This document shows, piece by piece, positions 51,122-63,455 of a stretch of 64,000 bases of DNA. Under the pieces are notes generated by a model. It made no database searches. It had not been told where the DNA came from and saw only the letters and a program-made list of their open reading frames with translations. Positions within the stretch are counted from its first letter, which is position 1. Each line of letters opens with the position of its first letter. Origin of the DNA: Parascedosporium putredinis (lineage: Eukaryota; Ascomycota; Sordariomycetes; Microascales; Microascaceae); the NCBI GenBank assembly GCA_949357655.1, contig CASHTG010000012.1, positions 4,154,001-4,218,000 on the forward strand. Direction: 5' to 3'. The translations under genes were made by a program, and so were the position numbers.

Positions 51122-54100
51122 TCATTCTCTGCCGGGATCCTTCAACTTCTGTTTCATTGTCCCATCTTTCCTTTCCTCGTATCCCACCTTCTCTAGATAC
51201 TCATCGAAAACCGCCAGAATCTTTCTACATTCTTTAATATGCGACCTATCCTTAGAAGAGCGGATAATTTCCCTCGCTTCAATGGCCGCTATTGCGACAT
51301 CGCTTGGGGCTTCACTCTGGTAGGTCGGATCGACTAAAATAGCCTTCACCGTCGTGAGCCAGGCCACGAGATCCAGCCGTCCACGGCGCCGACTAGGCAG
51401 GAACATTCCCAGTAAGGACTCGCACCCGATCCGAGGAACAATGGAGAATATATTGGTGAGCCGCCCAGATCGAAGCAAAATGATGGCATACTCACACCTC
51501 CCGCCTAATAGCACTGTTTCTAAAGCCGTTCTACCTTTGTGTAGAAGATTCACATCTACAAGAGGTGAATCAACCAGTAGTGATAGTATTCGGAGTTTGT
51601 TGGGCAAAACCTGCATTTCTCTCGATGATAATAAGCCATGGAGTGGGGGCATATCGGGATATCTCAGAGGCAAGTTAGGGTTAACCTGTCCTGACTTCAA
51701 AAGGCCACGCACTGCCACAGGGTTCTGGTAGTGGATTGCAATCCCCCAGTAAGTCATGATATCAGTATCCTCTCTATTCGGGTCCGCCACTCTTGGGACG
51801 ATCACCTTGATATCTTCCTCGTGTTGGCTATCTTTTGCTACCCAGTGCTGAATATTTCCTACTTCGAATGCACGGCTCGCGTGAAATTCACGTGCTTTGG
51901 CATCCATGAGAATATCCAGCCTTGCGAAGTCGAATGCACAGCTCGTGTGAAATATATGTTCTTTGCCATCTAGGAGGATATCTAGCATGTTGGATCGATC
52001 GACTCCGAACAATTCCGACTTGAGCAGGGTCCACATGGGCTTGGTATCCCAACCAATTACCCCTGATTCTGGCGAGTTTTCTTGCTGGGTCAGGTACCTG
52101 ACAACATCAGGTAAATTAAACTTTACCGCTTCGACGAGTGCCTGTGCAGCGGGACCACATAGGCCCCCTTGCGGGTTGATTTGAAGCGTAACTTTTGACG
52201 AAAGCAGATGCAAAGCGACGGCAGATCTTCTCCCTCTGATGGCGCATAGTGAAACCAATTCCCAGTCCCATCCGGCCGAAGGGTCCACCAAGTCTTGTAG
52301 AAATTCGCCGTACTCCGAGTTCTCGGTCGAGAGGCAAGTAATCTCCGGCTCTTCCTTAAATATCATCTCGGTTATGTTCTGGAAACCGTGATATATCGCA
52401 TAACCCACGATAGCCGAATTCATATCGCGCTGGTTCGGCCACCTTAGGCCATAATGAAGAAGGTTTGGGAAAAAGCGACGGTTGGGATACGAGCTGGCTG
52501 CGCAGAAAAGTTCTTTGCTCTCACTATTGGTTAGAAGATTGTGCCGGACCTTGTAACCTATCAAGGCGTACAGGAGGATTTCATCCTCTTGGTTTAGGAG
52601 TTCTGAGAGGCTTGGAGAGGTAGGAGAAGTCCAGAAATCTATCTCGTACCTAGGACTATAGGTGTCTAGCTGTTGTGGAGGAAACCCCACGTGCCCTTAT
52701 TGGGGCCAAGTAAGGAAGTAAGTAGGACTCTAGAGCATGCGTCATGCGAACGTGCTAGGGCGGCGTGTAAAGGGTATCTGAGCCTCTCTTTTGTAGGTGT
52801 GAGATAGTGAGAATTCAAGTCAGGCTGCCTTTCCAACAAGGAAGGGCAGTCCATATCAGCAAAGATATAGGTAAAGCTCGCATCCATTGTATAACGTAGC
52901 TGCGTGAGCAAGGCCAAGCCTCCAACCCCGTTTCTCAACCGGATCCACTGCTCTCTATCAAAAGACTCGATGAATTCTTGCTGTGTACGGCCTAATCGTT
53001 CCGCCTCGTCAGCATGGTAGAAGACGTGCAAGATGGCGTATTGTAAAAACGGATGCTCGTTATAGTACTCCTCCCTCTTGAAATAGTCGCCCAAAATTCC
53101 CATTTGCCCCTCGTCCTGGAGCGGGTCAAGCACACCGCTGGTAGGAAATAGCTGTACCTCACAGCACTTTCTTAGTATCTCATGGCTCTTACTCGGGAAA
53201 TCTTCTTCAAGGTGTGGCCAAAGCATTGCGAATCCATCATCTCTGATTAAAAAGTCGCGAACAGACTCGTGAATGAACTGGACTGTGCGAGTGTCACCAA
53301 CCACCTCAGTCAAGCCTTTAGAACGGGCCAAGAGGTACCGCTCTATGTCCTGCTCCAAAATCTCGGCTGTATCCGCACATGCAGGCTTAGACAATGAGTT
53401 CTCCAGGCCAGCAGCTATCGCAAAATAGAGCTCTTTGATCCTCAGGGGCCGCTTCGCAAAGGCGACCCATCGAATGCAGAGCCACAGTTCCTCAAGGTTT
53501 TCTTTGTCTCGAGTAAGAAGGTCTTTGAAAAGCCCACTGAGGCCGGTAGGGATCTCGTCTAAGCGTTCACGGAGTCTACGCACATTTCCTCTGTCATATT
53601 CCTTGTTCAGGATGTCGACAACAAGTTTAGCCCAGAGAAAAACGCTCGATGCCTTTTCTAGCACCTTCTGTTTTATTTCTCTGGCGGCCGAGGACTCGCC
53701 AATGAGGAGCTTAGCTGCTATATACTTCTTGATGTCTTTTTGTGGCTATGTTGACATTCCAACATAAAGGTGAGACCTCTGTCGATGGTGATATAGGGGT
53801 AATGTCGACTGGAAAGAAGCAGACGGACATGGACGCCAAATGGTGCAACTTCATCAAAAAGATCGGTGAAATGTGATATCATAGCACGAACTTCGTCCTC
53901 GTTGCATTCATCGAGGGCGTCGATGTAGCACACTAGCAAGCTGCCCTTGGGAAGCATTTTCACGGCGGACGTGAATAATGCTTCGAGCTGGTTCAGACTC
54001 CAGGCGTGATAATCCGCCTTCCCTTGAATTCCGGGTTCAGTATCAAACACAGAGCGGAGATCTGGGGCACTCTGGAGTAGCTGATATAGAAGAGAGCGGT

Positions 54101-55607
54101 AGAGCCCAAGGGTGGAGTTTTCTAGGACCTCCCTCGGGCATGGAAGAAGAAGTGAATCACAAGGGCATCCCGTATTTGCTCCTTTGCTTTAGCTTGAGAA
54201 AGAGCAAATTTCATGAGCGTCGACTTTCCTGTCCCGAGTTTCCCTTTGATCCAGAGGAAGTTTTTAGGACAGCCGATTGGGGCCGTAGCCCAGCTCATGT
54301 ATTCTGGTAGACCAAGTAGCCAGCGGCATGTTGAAGAGTGGGCACGCTGGATTGCCGAGTGTCTAGCATGGATGTTTGCGAAACTCAGTGAGTCAAGTAA
54401 CTCTCCATGTCGAGTGTCGACACGCTGTGCCTCGCTTGTCGTCGTCGTTGACTGGTACGGCTCCTCCACCGTTCGAATCCCTGGTTAGCCCGAGGTGAAT
54501 GTGATGCGGCCGTGGAAGCCGCGCCAGAGATTCTCTCTAGAGCGGCAGCGACCTTGTGGAACTCTTTGCTTTCCGGCCCTGAGAAACGACACATATCTTT
54601 GTGTGTACTGCCGATATGCTGCACTGTCTCTGCAGAGCTATGCCTGATACATGAAGAGTCGTCTTCAACAACCTACGCGGGCTGGCTGGTGAGTAGGTAC
54701 ATGCAATGACGAGCTATTACAAGGGGTGCAAAGTAAGAGAATCCCTACCTTCTTTCCAAGTACCGCCAGAGGATATTGCTCCTGGAAGGAGTATATGAGC
54801 CAGTCTCGCTCGTTAACCATGGAGTTGAATTCATCTTTAAGGAAAATCTGTTGGTCCGTAGACGGGCTTAGGGCTTCTACGATTTTCTCATTGACTCTGA
54901 AGCCTATACCCTTAGCTAGAAGGGCTATGGTCTGGTGGAGAACGCCAAGCGGGCCGGCTCCTTCGTGTGGAGTGCCGAAGAAGATGACGCCAACCGTGGC
55001 CATGAACACACGGCGATGAGGATTGTGATTCATATGACCACGGGATTGGCGGAGCATGTCCTTCACGATGAGGCCACCCAGACTGTGAGCGATAAAGATC
55101 AGGGGCCGTGAAGGGTCCCTCGACGGTGGGTTTCGAGCTCGGTCAAGAAGTCACCCGCATGATTGTAGAGGGAGTTTTGACTGGTTGGTCCGACTGCTAG
55201 GTGGCGGATGTGGGTATCATACCCATATGTCAACACTCTCGCGTTCGGGAGGACTTGGGGAACTAGGTCTCGCGGCCAGTAGACGACGGACTTTTCCTCT
55301 TCTACAGCCCGCGATGAACTAAATCCCAACTTAAAGACTTTGCGAAGTTTCGGGGGCCGGCTGCCGAGATCGGATCGCGGTGCTGGGTTGGCTTTCGTAG
55401 TCATGGACCACGTTTTCTCGGGGTGGCCAGTGAATCCGTGAACGAAAACGATGCTACTCATTATCAGTGGTGCTGTTTCCGACGAAATCGGGTGGATAGG
55501 TAGGCATACTCGATTGTTGGGGCATCGGGCACAACGACCGGAGTCAGTCCGGTGTCGCTAACTCTAGAGGCCCGCCGGCTCTCCACCCAGGAAACTCGTT
55601 CTGCCAT
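51122..55607 (-). CDS. NLR-like STAND protein: alpha/beta hydrolase (SesB-like) + NACHT + repeats (frame-broken)
   Basis: Exons 55607-55510, 55453-54749 and 54672-51122 encode about 1452 residues. The N-terminal domain begins TIDIVFVHGFTGHPEKTW and has the nucleophile elbow IAHSLGGLIVK at about residue 150. This is the lipase/esterase type (SesB-like) found on fungal STAND proteins. A linker with HKDMCRF leads to a NACHT domain: Walker A IKGKLGTGKST at about 414 and Walker B VCYIDALDE at about 515. A helical region follows (SVFLWAKLVVDIL, FIHESVRDFL), then a 500-residue C-terminal part with ankyrin-like units. Fungal NLRs of this build act in non-self recognition and programmed cell death. 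Five breaks (55116-55118, 54472-54473, about 54130, about 53740, about 52680) are all one missing base and the frame closes at 4359 nt. Intron 1 (56 nt) splits an Asp codon. Confidence 0.85.
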
Positions 55608-56679
55608 TTTCGATCGCTCATCCAGAGGGTTCGAGGATACGAAAAAGGGCCAAAGAGATCTAAAAACTAAAGACCGAGGTGACGAGTTCTCAATTGTGTC
55701 GGTGCAAGCTGCCCGAAGTCACTTTCCCTGCCCTGGGAGAGCAGGCTGCCTCAGCTGGCCGCTTGGGAGGAAGGGCGCACCCATGGCATTGCAAATGTGA
55801 GGCTGCTCAGGGGGCGGTTACCCCCTCTGATCGTGCCATAGGACAGGGATGTCAAATGCATGGCCAGGCCTGGCCAGTGATCTTTCCATAGCTCATCTTG
55901 AGGGGCGATAGAGCCTGGGAGAAGGTGTAGGTATATGTCTTCAATGCTTTCATGTTCTCACTTTTTTGTTCCATATTTTCCCCTTCAAGATGGGAGAGCA
56001 ACTTCCACAAATTGCTTATCAATGCCACAGTGACAAATACGTGCCTTGCTACATACAAACTCGGATCAATGATGCATTGGAGAAAGAGCGAGCTTCCTCA
56101 CAACTTAGGTGGCTTGGAAGAGCACAACGAGCCGACCGTTCGAATGGCACTGTGCATGCAATTTATCACCAGCACGGTGGCCTGGCACCCTTTGATCCCA
56201 TTGCCAGCCCGGGGCCCGTGCTGGCAATGGCTAGTCACCAGTCAACCAGCCAGGCACCAGTTTTTCTGCATTTTGTATCTTTGCTTCCTCGTCAGCGCAA
56301 TCCCTCTTTCGCGATCTCTGCCTGTCGTTCCTGACAAAGAAAGAAAAATAATTTGGGTGCTTCGCAGGGCGCTGTCTCCTCCCCTTCTCGTTGCTGAACG
56401 CCCAGGGAGTTGAGGACCCCTCTCGCCCCGTCTGGTGCTCCCTCAGTTATTGCATGCGCAATCCCCACGTTGCCAGCAGCCATGACGCAAATGCCCCTCT
56501 CGTAGCCCTTCCATCTTTCTTTTCTGCTCGCAAGCCTCGACCACAGACACACCCTCAACCTTCCATTCCTTGGGTCAAGGTCAGGCCTCATTAGGGATTT
56601 TACCATCTCCCTATTTTTCCTTCCTCATCTCCTGCTTCTTTTGCTTATCGCGAGCCTACCAGGGGCGGCTCTAGACAGC
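55608..56679. promoter_or_regulatory. Divergent promoter region, first NLR gene / AMSH
   Basis: It lies between the minus-strand NLR gene and the plus-strand deubiquitinase gene. No open frame has recognisable content. The AMSH-proximal 150 bases are pyrimidine-rich. The two genes could share regulation from this region, but no known motif was identified. Confidence 0.4.
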
Positions 56680-58666
56680 ATGAGCTACCCCACCAGCCGC
56701 GGCGCTCAGGACGCGCCCAAAAGCATCAAGGAAATCACCGACCAGGCCGAGCAGTTCAACTTCAATACCAACATCCGCTTCAAATACTGGATACACTCAT
56801 GCAAGACTCTACGCCAGGAGGTAAGCTCCCTCTCTTCTCTGTTTCTCTTCCCGCCCCTGTCTTTTGTTGCCCGCTGTCCCCACAGCCGCTCAGGCTCCTG
56901 CTTTTCTCGCCTCGCTAACTTGCTCGTCCCACAGGCCACGTTTGCGCTGCGCGAGGGTGATTATGCCCGGGCCTACCTCATGCTCTATCGCGAATCCTCC
57001 CTCATCATGAACCATCTCCCAACCCACCCGGATTTCAAGGATACCGAGAGTCTTCGACTGTACAAGCCTCTGCTCGACGACCTCAGCAACCTCATCCAGC
57101 AGCTTGAGCAAATCAAGCCTATAATCAAAGATGAATATGACGAGTTTCAGCGCATGACGGCCGCTATCTCCCGTGCGAGCCATTCTTCCTCGTCAGATCG
57201 ACAGGTCTTGAGGCCGAGAGCCCCTCGCGATGGGCCCAGGATCGTCGATGTTACACCCGAGAATGTGGATTATGCCGTCGGAGAGCTCCATCGACGCCAC
57301 GCCTCGCAGCGAGTTAGTCGACCTTCAGGGTATCAACCTCCCTCACAGTCCCGCAGCAGGGAATATTGGATAGATCCGGATTACTCCTACGACGACCCGT
57401 ACCGACGAGACGACCTACCCCCGATATGATTCGCGCGATGAATCCGAAACTGACTATACGGATTCAAACGATGACTGGCGCGTTGAGTTGGAAGCTACTA
57501 GGAGGACACTGGACTCCATGAGCAGCCATCATCAACCCTACGACGACAGTTTCCCCGCGCACCCCATCGGAAAGGACCACCAGCCCTACTACCCTTCCAC
57601 ATCTCGGTCCAGGCCAGTCAACTATGTGCCTGAACAGTCCCCTAGCCACGAGACGTCCACCCTGAGACCGCAGCGCCCCCGAAGGAGGCTTTTCGCGACG
57701 ACAATCCCTTTTTGCCAAGGCCCGCACCGAAGCCCGACTCGTATAGACCTTCCGGCGTGTCCGATTATCGTGATCGCCCGTCCTCTTCGTACCACGCTCC
57801 CCCAGCAGGTTGCCAGAGCACGAAGCGGAATATTCCCGACATGACCTTCCACCGCGGCCCAGAAAAGAGCGGTACGAGGATCCCTACGAGAGGACGGCCT
57901 ACGACCGAAGTGAACGCCCACCCCCACCCCGAAGCATATCCCAGAAGATTTGACGACGCCCGAGGAGCCTACCTCGAAACGCGTCGCCTTCCGCGCTGCC
58001 GCCCGCTTGGAGAACGGTGAGCCCATTCGCTACGTATTCTTGCCGGACCAACTTCGCTCCGCATTTCTCAAGATTGCACATTCAAACACGTCTCAGGGTC
58101 TGGAGACGTGTGGAATTCTGTGTGGGACACCGGTGAATAACGCCCTTTTCGTCACCTGTCTCCTGATCCCCGAACAAAGTCGACGCCGGACACGTGCGAG
58201 ACGGTGAACGAGTCAGCCATGCTCGACTACTGCATCGCCGAGGACCTTCTCATCATTGGTTGGATCCACACCCATCCCACGCAATCGTGCTTCATGAGTT
58301 CCCGCGACCTACACACCCAAGCAGGGTACCAGGTCATGATGCCTGAAAGCATTGCCATCGTGTGTGCCCCAAGGCACGAGCCATCGTAAGTTTTTCAACG
58401 CCGTCACGACCTGTTTCTTTTTCACAAGCTCGCTCTTCACGCATTAGACGCACATGCCTAACGAACTGTTGTTTCTTTGCTCTTTTTAGGTACGGCATCT
58501 TTAGGCTTACCAACCCCCGGGTCTTCCCTACATCTTGAACTGCAACCAGTCCGAGACATTCCATCAGCATCATATCGATAACATCTACACTGGTGCCTTG
58601 CGCCCCGCGGGTCACGTCTGCGAAGTGGCCAAGCTTTCTTTCAAAGTTCACGACTTGCGACCTTAG
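56680..58666 (+). CDS. AMSH-like K63-specific deubiquitinase (frame-broken)
   Basis: Exons 56680-56820, 56935-58385 and 58490-58666 encode about 591 residues. The N-terminal helical domain (IKEITDQAEQFNF ... LREGDYARAYLMLYRESSLI) is the USP8-dimer/MIT-like region. The middle is charged and Pro-rich. The C-terminal MPN+ domain has LETCGILCG and the JAMM zinc site GWIHTHPTQSCFMSSRDLH (HxH-x7-S-x2-D) and ends KLSFKVHDLRP. AMSH/Sst2 enzymes cut K63-linked ubiquitin chains on endosomal cargo before ESCRT sorting. Six breaks: 57418-57422 (two C), 57690-57693, 57799-57803, 57944-57945, 58176-58178, 58514-58518. All are homopolymers with missing bases, and the whole closes at 1776 nt. All catalytic residues are present, so I regard the gene as functional. 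Confidence 0.88.
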
Positions 58667-59741
58667 TAGGTTAGGGCGAAGTCGTGCCGGCGGCCAGTGT
58701 GTTTTTCTTTGGGTTGTTTTTAACGGGGACATGGGTGGCGCGGTCCCGGGTCATCGTTTATACACACGTTCTATCTTTTGAGTTTAGGAGTTTGCATAGC
58801 AATTGGCGTTTTTATCACGACGATGACATATATCCCGGCCCTGTATATGGCCTTGTGTTAAGGAGCGACGAACCATGGACGCATCCATTCCATCGATTGA
58901 TGTACTTGAGTTCCAAGTTTAGATAGAAATTATACAGTCATTGCTCGAGTCCTGGGTCGTTGTATAGTGCGAATGAGAATGTTACCTCACGACTTTAACA
59001 GATGGATGTCAACTGCCTCACAGTAAGAAGAACGCACTGCTTTACGACAGTACTTCTCGTATATTCCTCTCTAGATATGGGGTGGTTTTCTTCAATCATG
59101 GCTATCTACTTGAATACAACCTCTCAAAAGAGGAAAGGCGCTGCAGCAAGTCGAGGGGAAAGGCGAGAGTAATCGGCTTGTTTATCCTAAGACCAAAAGG
59201 GACTTGAGAGGGAAGGACTGAGGAAAGGACTGAAATATATTGATATGATACATTGTGGAGGGAAACATGGTACATACGTGGAGTGGGAAATAAAAATAAG
59301 AAAAAGGAAGAAAATGAGAGCGGCCAACTGGGATACATAGATTGCTTGGTTTCCTGCTTTTTGTCGTGTCGAATGAGCATGAAAGAATTTTGGCTAGAAT
59401 TTCGGAACTAGATGTAACATATGGATAATAGAAAGCAAGATAGGAAACGAGAATGAGAGACAGCAGGGCCCATGGTGGATAAGAGAAAGAGATAATGAGA
59501 GAATGAGTGAATAATAGCAGAAAAGCCAGAGAAGCAAACCGAACCAGACCTTCTATCGTACGCCTGCCTACCATGTTTCCCGTCGTGGACCAACTACACC
59601 GCGTGAAACCATATTCCTACCTTCTCCTCCACGGGCGCCGGAATTCAAAAAAGGATGGAAGGGAAAAAGATACAAGAATACAAAAAGGGACGAACCTCCC
59701 CAAAAGCTCGAGGGCAACCCCTGATCCGCAAAGCCAAGAGA
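58667..59741. other. Convergent intergenic region AMSH / second NLR gene
   Basis: 3' ends of both genes fall here. The sequence is AT-rich from 58.9 to 59.5 kb. A GTGAGA site just before the stop of the second NLR gene could be a donor to a further small exon, but none was identifiable. Confidence 0.4.
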
Positions 59742-62700
59742 TCAAGAAGCTCTCACCTCGCGGAAAGCCAAGGTCCGCTCGTGCGCCCTCTTCCCTTCCT
59801 GGGGATCCCACGGAGCGCCAAGGTTCATTAAGTCGCCGCCGGGGCTCAAGGGCGTGAGGGGTGTGCGTAGACTGGTGAAGCCGGCGGAACTGCTAGTGCC
59901 CGTACCACCCCGGTAGGCTGCGGACCACATGGCCGTGGCCTCGCTGGCGGAGCGCGGGGTGAGGGGTGAGAGCGGAGACCGAGGGGAAGAGACGGTGCCG
60001 CCTCGCGCGCTGGGAGACGCGAGCGGGGGCGGCGGGGAAAAGGGGAGTTGGGGCCGGCGTGGGGTAAACCGGGAGTCGGGGCGGGCGGGGCGTCAAGGGC
60101 GGCCATATTGGCGAGGGTGCGGAGGACGCGCTCGAGGCCGAAGCGGGCGCCGTAGAGAGGGTGAGGAGGTCCTCGGCGGAGCGGGAAGCGGCGAGGATGT
60201 CAGAGGGGCAAGTAGCGCCGAGGAGGGAGGTCCAGCGGCGCCAGAGACGGCACTTGTTGGCGGAGAGGACGCGGAGGAGGGCCATTTGCGGGAAGAAGTA
60301 GCGAAAGGGAACGGGGAGAGGAGGTGATAGACGAGGTTGTCGACGGCGTACTGCAGGAAAGGGTAGGAGGACATGACGAGGTTGCGCTGGTCGTTGACGT
60401 TGCGGCGCCAAAACTTGCTCTCGGACTCGAGGGGCAGCGGGGTCGGGGTAGCGGAGGCGGAGGGGGAGAGGGGCCCCGCGTTGCCGAGGGACTCGAAGTC
60501 GGACATGTTGAGGTAGTCGAGGCAGGTACGGAGGAGGACGTAGTGGGCGGCGTCGGCGAACGTGGCGGAGGCGGCGGCGCGTTCGCCGGCGAGGCTGGCG
60601 TAGCCGCGGCCAGAGAGGAAAAACGTGCGGACGGAGTCGTGGATGACTTGGACGCGCTGGAGGCCGAGGGGTTCGTGGGTGACGCCGTCGCGGGTCTCGG
60701 GCTTGAGCTCGAGGAGGCCAACGGAGCGGGAGCGCATGAAGCGGTGGAACTGGTAGGGGACTCGAAGGTAGCGCTGCCCGAGGCGCGGACGTTGCGGATG
60801 GAGGTCGGGGGCTGGCGGACCTGGAGGGCGGCGAGGGGGACGCCTTGGCGCGGTGGGGGTGCCAGGGGCGGGTGAGGCGGACGGCGAGGCGGAGGTCGTT
60901 GAGGCGGAGGGGCTCGGAGGCGAGGATGACCCACTGCATGAGGGCGAGGGCGTCCTCTTTTTCCTCGGGGAAAGAGTGCCGAGGATCCACTCGTAGAGGC
61001 CGTCGATGTCGTCGGGCAGCTCGGCGATGGTGTCGTCGATGAGCTCCTGCATAGCGCCCTCTTCGATGGCGGCGTTGAGGATGTTGACGACGATCTCGGC
61101 CCAGAGAAAGACGCCGTTGGCTTTATCGGCGATGCGGTGGACGGTGATGTTGCGGTCCTCCCACTCGGCGATGAGGTGCAGGCTGATGTAGCGGAGGATG
61201 TCGTCGGTGTTGTGCTCGCGCATGACGACCTCGATGGCTTCGTGGTGGCGTACGCTGCTGGCGTGGTTGTTGGAGGCGACGCAGATGCTGAAGTCGGAGT
61301 GGCGCGCCATTTGGGCGAGGTGGCAGAGGAGGTCTTGGAGGTAGGCGGGCCCGCAGTCGTCGGCGACGTCGACGAAGATGAAGGTGCGTTTGGTGGGGGT
61401 TTCGATGGTTTGGTCGATGTAGTCGTCGAGGAAGAAGGAGACGACGTGCGCGTCGGAGATGGGGGTTTCGGTCTTGTCGTTGTTGGTGCTGTTGTTGCTG
61501 TTGGCTTTGTCGTGGCGGTCGTATAGGGCGACGATGGCTCGGCGGAGTTTGGGATCTTGTGGGAATAGTTGGCCTAGCAAGCTGCGGTACACGGCGGCCG
61601 GGTTAGGTCCGTACCGCCGGTTTTGGCTGGGCAGGTAGTACACGGTGTCGAGGTTGCGGCCCTCGGCCGCGCTCCAGATGACGCTGCTTCCGGCCGAGGT
61701 CCACTGCTTCTCGACGCGGTTGCGCAGTGACTTGAGCAGGATGGTTTTGCCCGACCCGGGCTTGCCCTTGATCCACAGCACTTTGTTCTTGTACCCGCTT
61801 TGGCGGTGGTGCCACGCCTGGAACTCGGGGATATCGTATAGCCAGAGGCATGTGCCTGGGTACGAGACCGTGGGCTGGGTTTCGCGGGCGGTGCCGGGAG
61901 GGAGGAGAGCTCGTAGGCATTCTGTTTTGTTTTCTAAGTTAGCACACGGACATGGTAATTTTTTGCCTTTCCGCGCTGGCGGAGATTGATGTCGAGGCGG
62001 GACAGGAGACTTTTACGTACCTTTTTCTTTGGAGTTGAGTTCCCGGTGCTTGTGAGTCTCGTTTAGTATAAAGGAGGATAGTGATGAGAGTAGTATTTTG
62101 TAATTTGGGTCTTGCGAAGACCGGAACTTGCAAATGTCGAGGTGGCTCGCGTTGAACGTTTCCGCCTTTTCTCTCGGATCGCCAATTGCACTTGACGCTT
62201 TGCGCACGCCCTGCGAAATTTCGTCGTATTAGCATTGATAACTCACCTTCCATGCATCCTGGGCAGCACGCTCTCATGAAAAAAAAAAAAAAGAAAATCA
62301 CTTACAAAATCAGCCGCAGACTGCCTCCTCTCCACCACAGGCAAATCCTCCTGAAACGTCTTGACGCGAAAATTATAATCGTTCCACATGCGCGTAAAGG
62401 CCTCGCGGCCGAGGTCGAGCTCGAAACCGCTCGTGCCGGTCAGGTACTGCAGGGCGTGGTCGGCGGCGGGGATGTCGAGGCACACGCTGGCCATGGAGCG
62501 CACGGCGTCGGTGAGCTTGGCGTGTTCGGACGCGCGGTGGGGGCAGGCGAGGAAGATGACGGCCGAGGTGGAGGAGGAGGTCGCGCATGTGTGTTTCGAA
62601 GTCGGCTTCCGAGCGGCGGAGGACCTGTGCGGTATAAGTCAGCGGGGCCTTCTATCGTCTCTCTTTTTAAAGATCACAACTTACCTCTTTGATGATGACG

Positions 62701-63455
62701 CCGCCGAGGGAATGCGTGACGAAAATAACCGGCCTCATCACCGTATTCGTCTCGTTCCTCAGCAGCGTCAGTTCCTGCAGCAGATCCTCCGCGTGGGCAA
62801 AAATGTCATTTTGGTTCGTGGGTAAGCGCCCGTTGGACGCGACGGTGCTGCATCCCCAGGTAAGGATACGCGTTGACGGGCACGAGTGGGGGAGCAGGTC
62901 GAGAGGCCAGTAGATCTCGGGCGCGGGTTCCGCCGCAGCAGAGGCCGAGGCCAGGAGGAGGGCGGGCGCGCTCTTCTCGGCGGCGGCGCGCACGCTGTCC
63001 TGGGAGAGGAGGCGGAGGTTGGTGGAGGACTTGGAGAGGGACGGGTGGAGCTTGGTGAGCACGCGCTGGTCGCGGTTGCGGAAGGAGCGGGCTCGTCGGG
63101 GAGCTTGGAGGTCGGGGGTGTTTTGGGGCGCTCGAGGGGCGGGGGTCCAGAGCCAGGTTTTGACGGGGTGGCCGCCTATGCCGGCGACGAAGACGACGCT
63201 GTGGCCGTTCTCGGTGGTTAGTTTTGTGGCTTCTCTAGATCTGGAGACTCTCCCGAAGGAAGAGACTTAAGGTGCTGGTCCTGTGGCCAACAAGTACGCA
63301 TCAAGACAATGAAGACAAGGAAAGTATCCTAGCCAACAGATTTAAGGGAGGGGACAAAGCAAGAGGACTTACTCGGCGACGGCGGCACTAGGGTCCTCGG
63401 GCTCATACAGGACCGTCAGCCCCACGGCGGTGATGATATCTCGACTGACTTTCAT
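59742..63455 (-). CDS. NLR-like STAND protein: alpha/beta hydrolase (SesB-like) + NACHT, no visible repeats (frame-broken)
   Basis: Exons 63455-63373, 63234-62685, 62624-62306, 62210-62021 and 61933-59742 encode about 1113 residues. The N-terminus (GLTVLYEPEDP, VVFVAGIGGHPVKTW, elbow VTHSLGGVIIKE at about 204) matches the lipase domain of the first NLR gene, including an intron just before the conserved beta strand. The NACHT domain has Walker A WIKGKPGSGKT at about 437. Its Walker B is unusual, FIFVDVADD in place of the common DALDE. Helical segments ANGVFLWAEIVVNIL and QVIHDSVRTFFL follow. The last 150 residues are Ser/Pro/Ala-rich with no ankyrin, WD or TPR units. Seven breaks (about 62560 with two bases, then about 60975, 60870, 60760, 60310, 60140 and 59960) all shift in the missing-base direction, and the frame closes at 3342 nt. 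Confidence 0.78.

Noticed and set aside
54421..54490. tRNA-like B box (GTTCGAATCC) near 54471
   Set aside because: The flanking bases do not form a T stem, no A box lies upstream, and the site is inside an NLR exon on the other strand.
56680..58666. AMSH as a pseudogene because of six frame breaks
   Set aside because: All catalytic residues and splice sites are kept, and every break is a homopolymer loss; decay would also give stops and substitutions.
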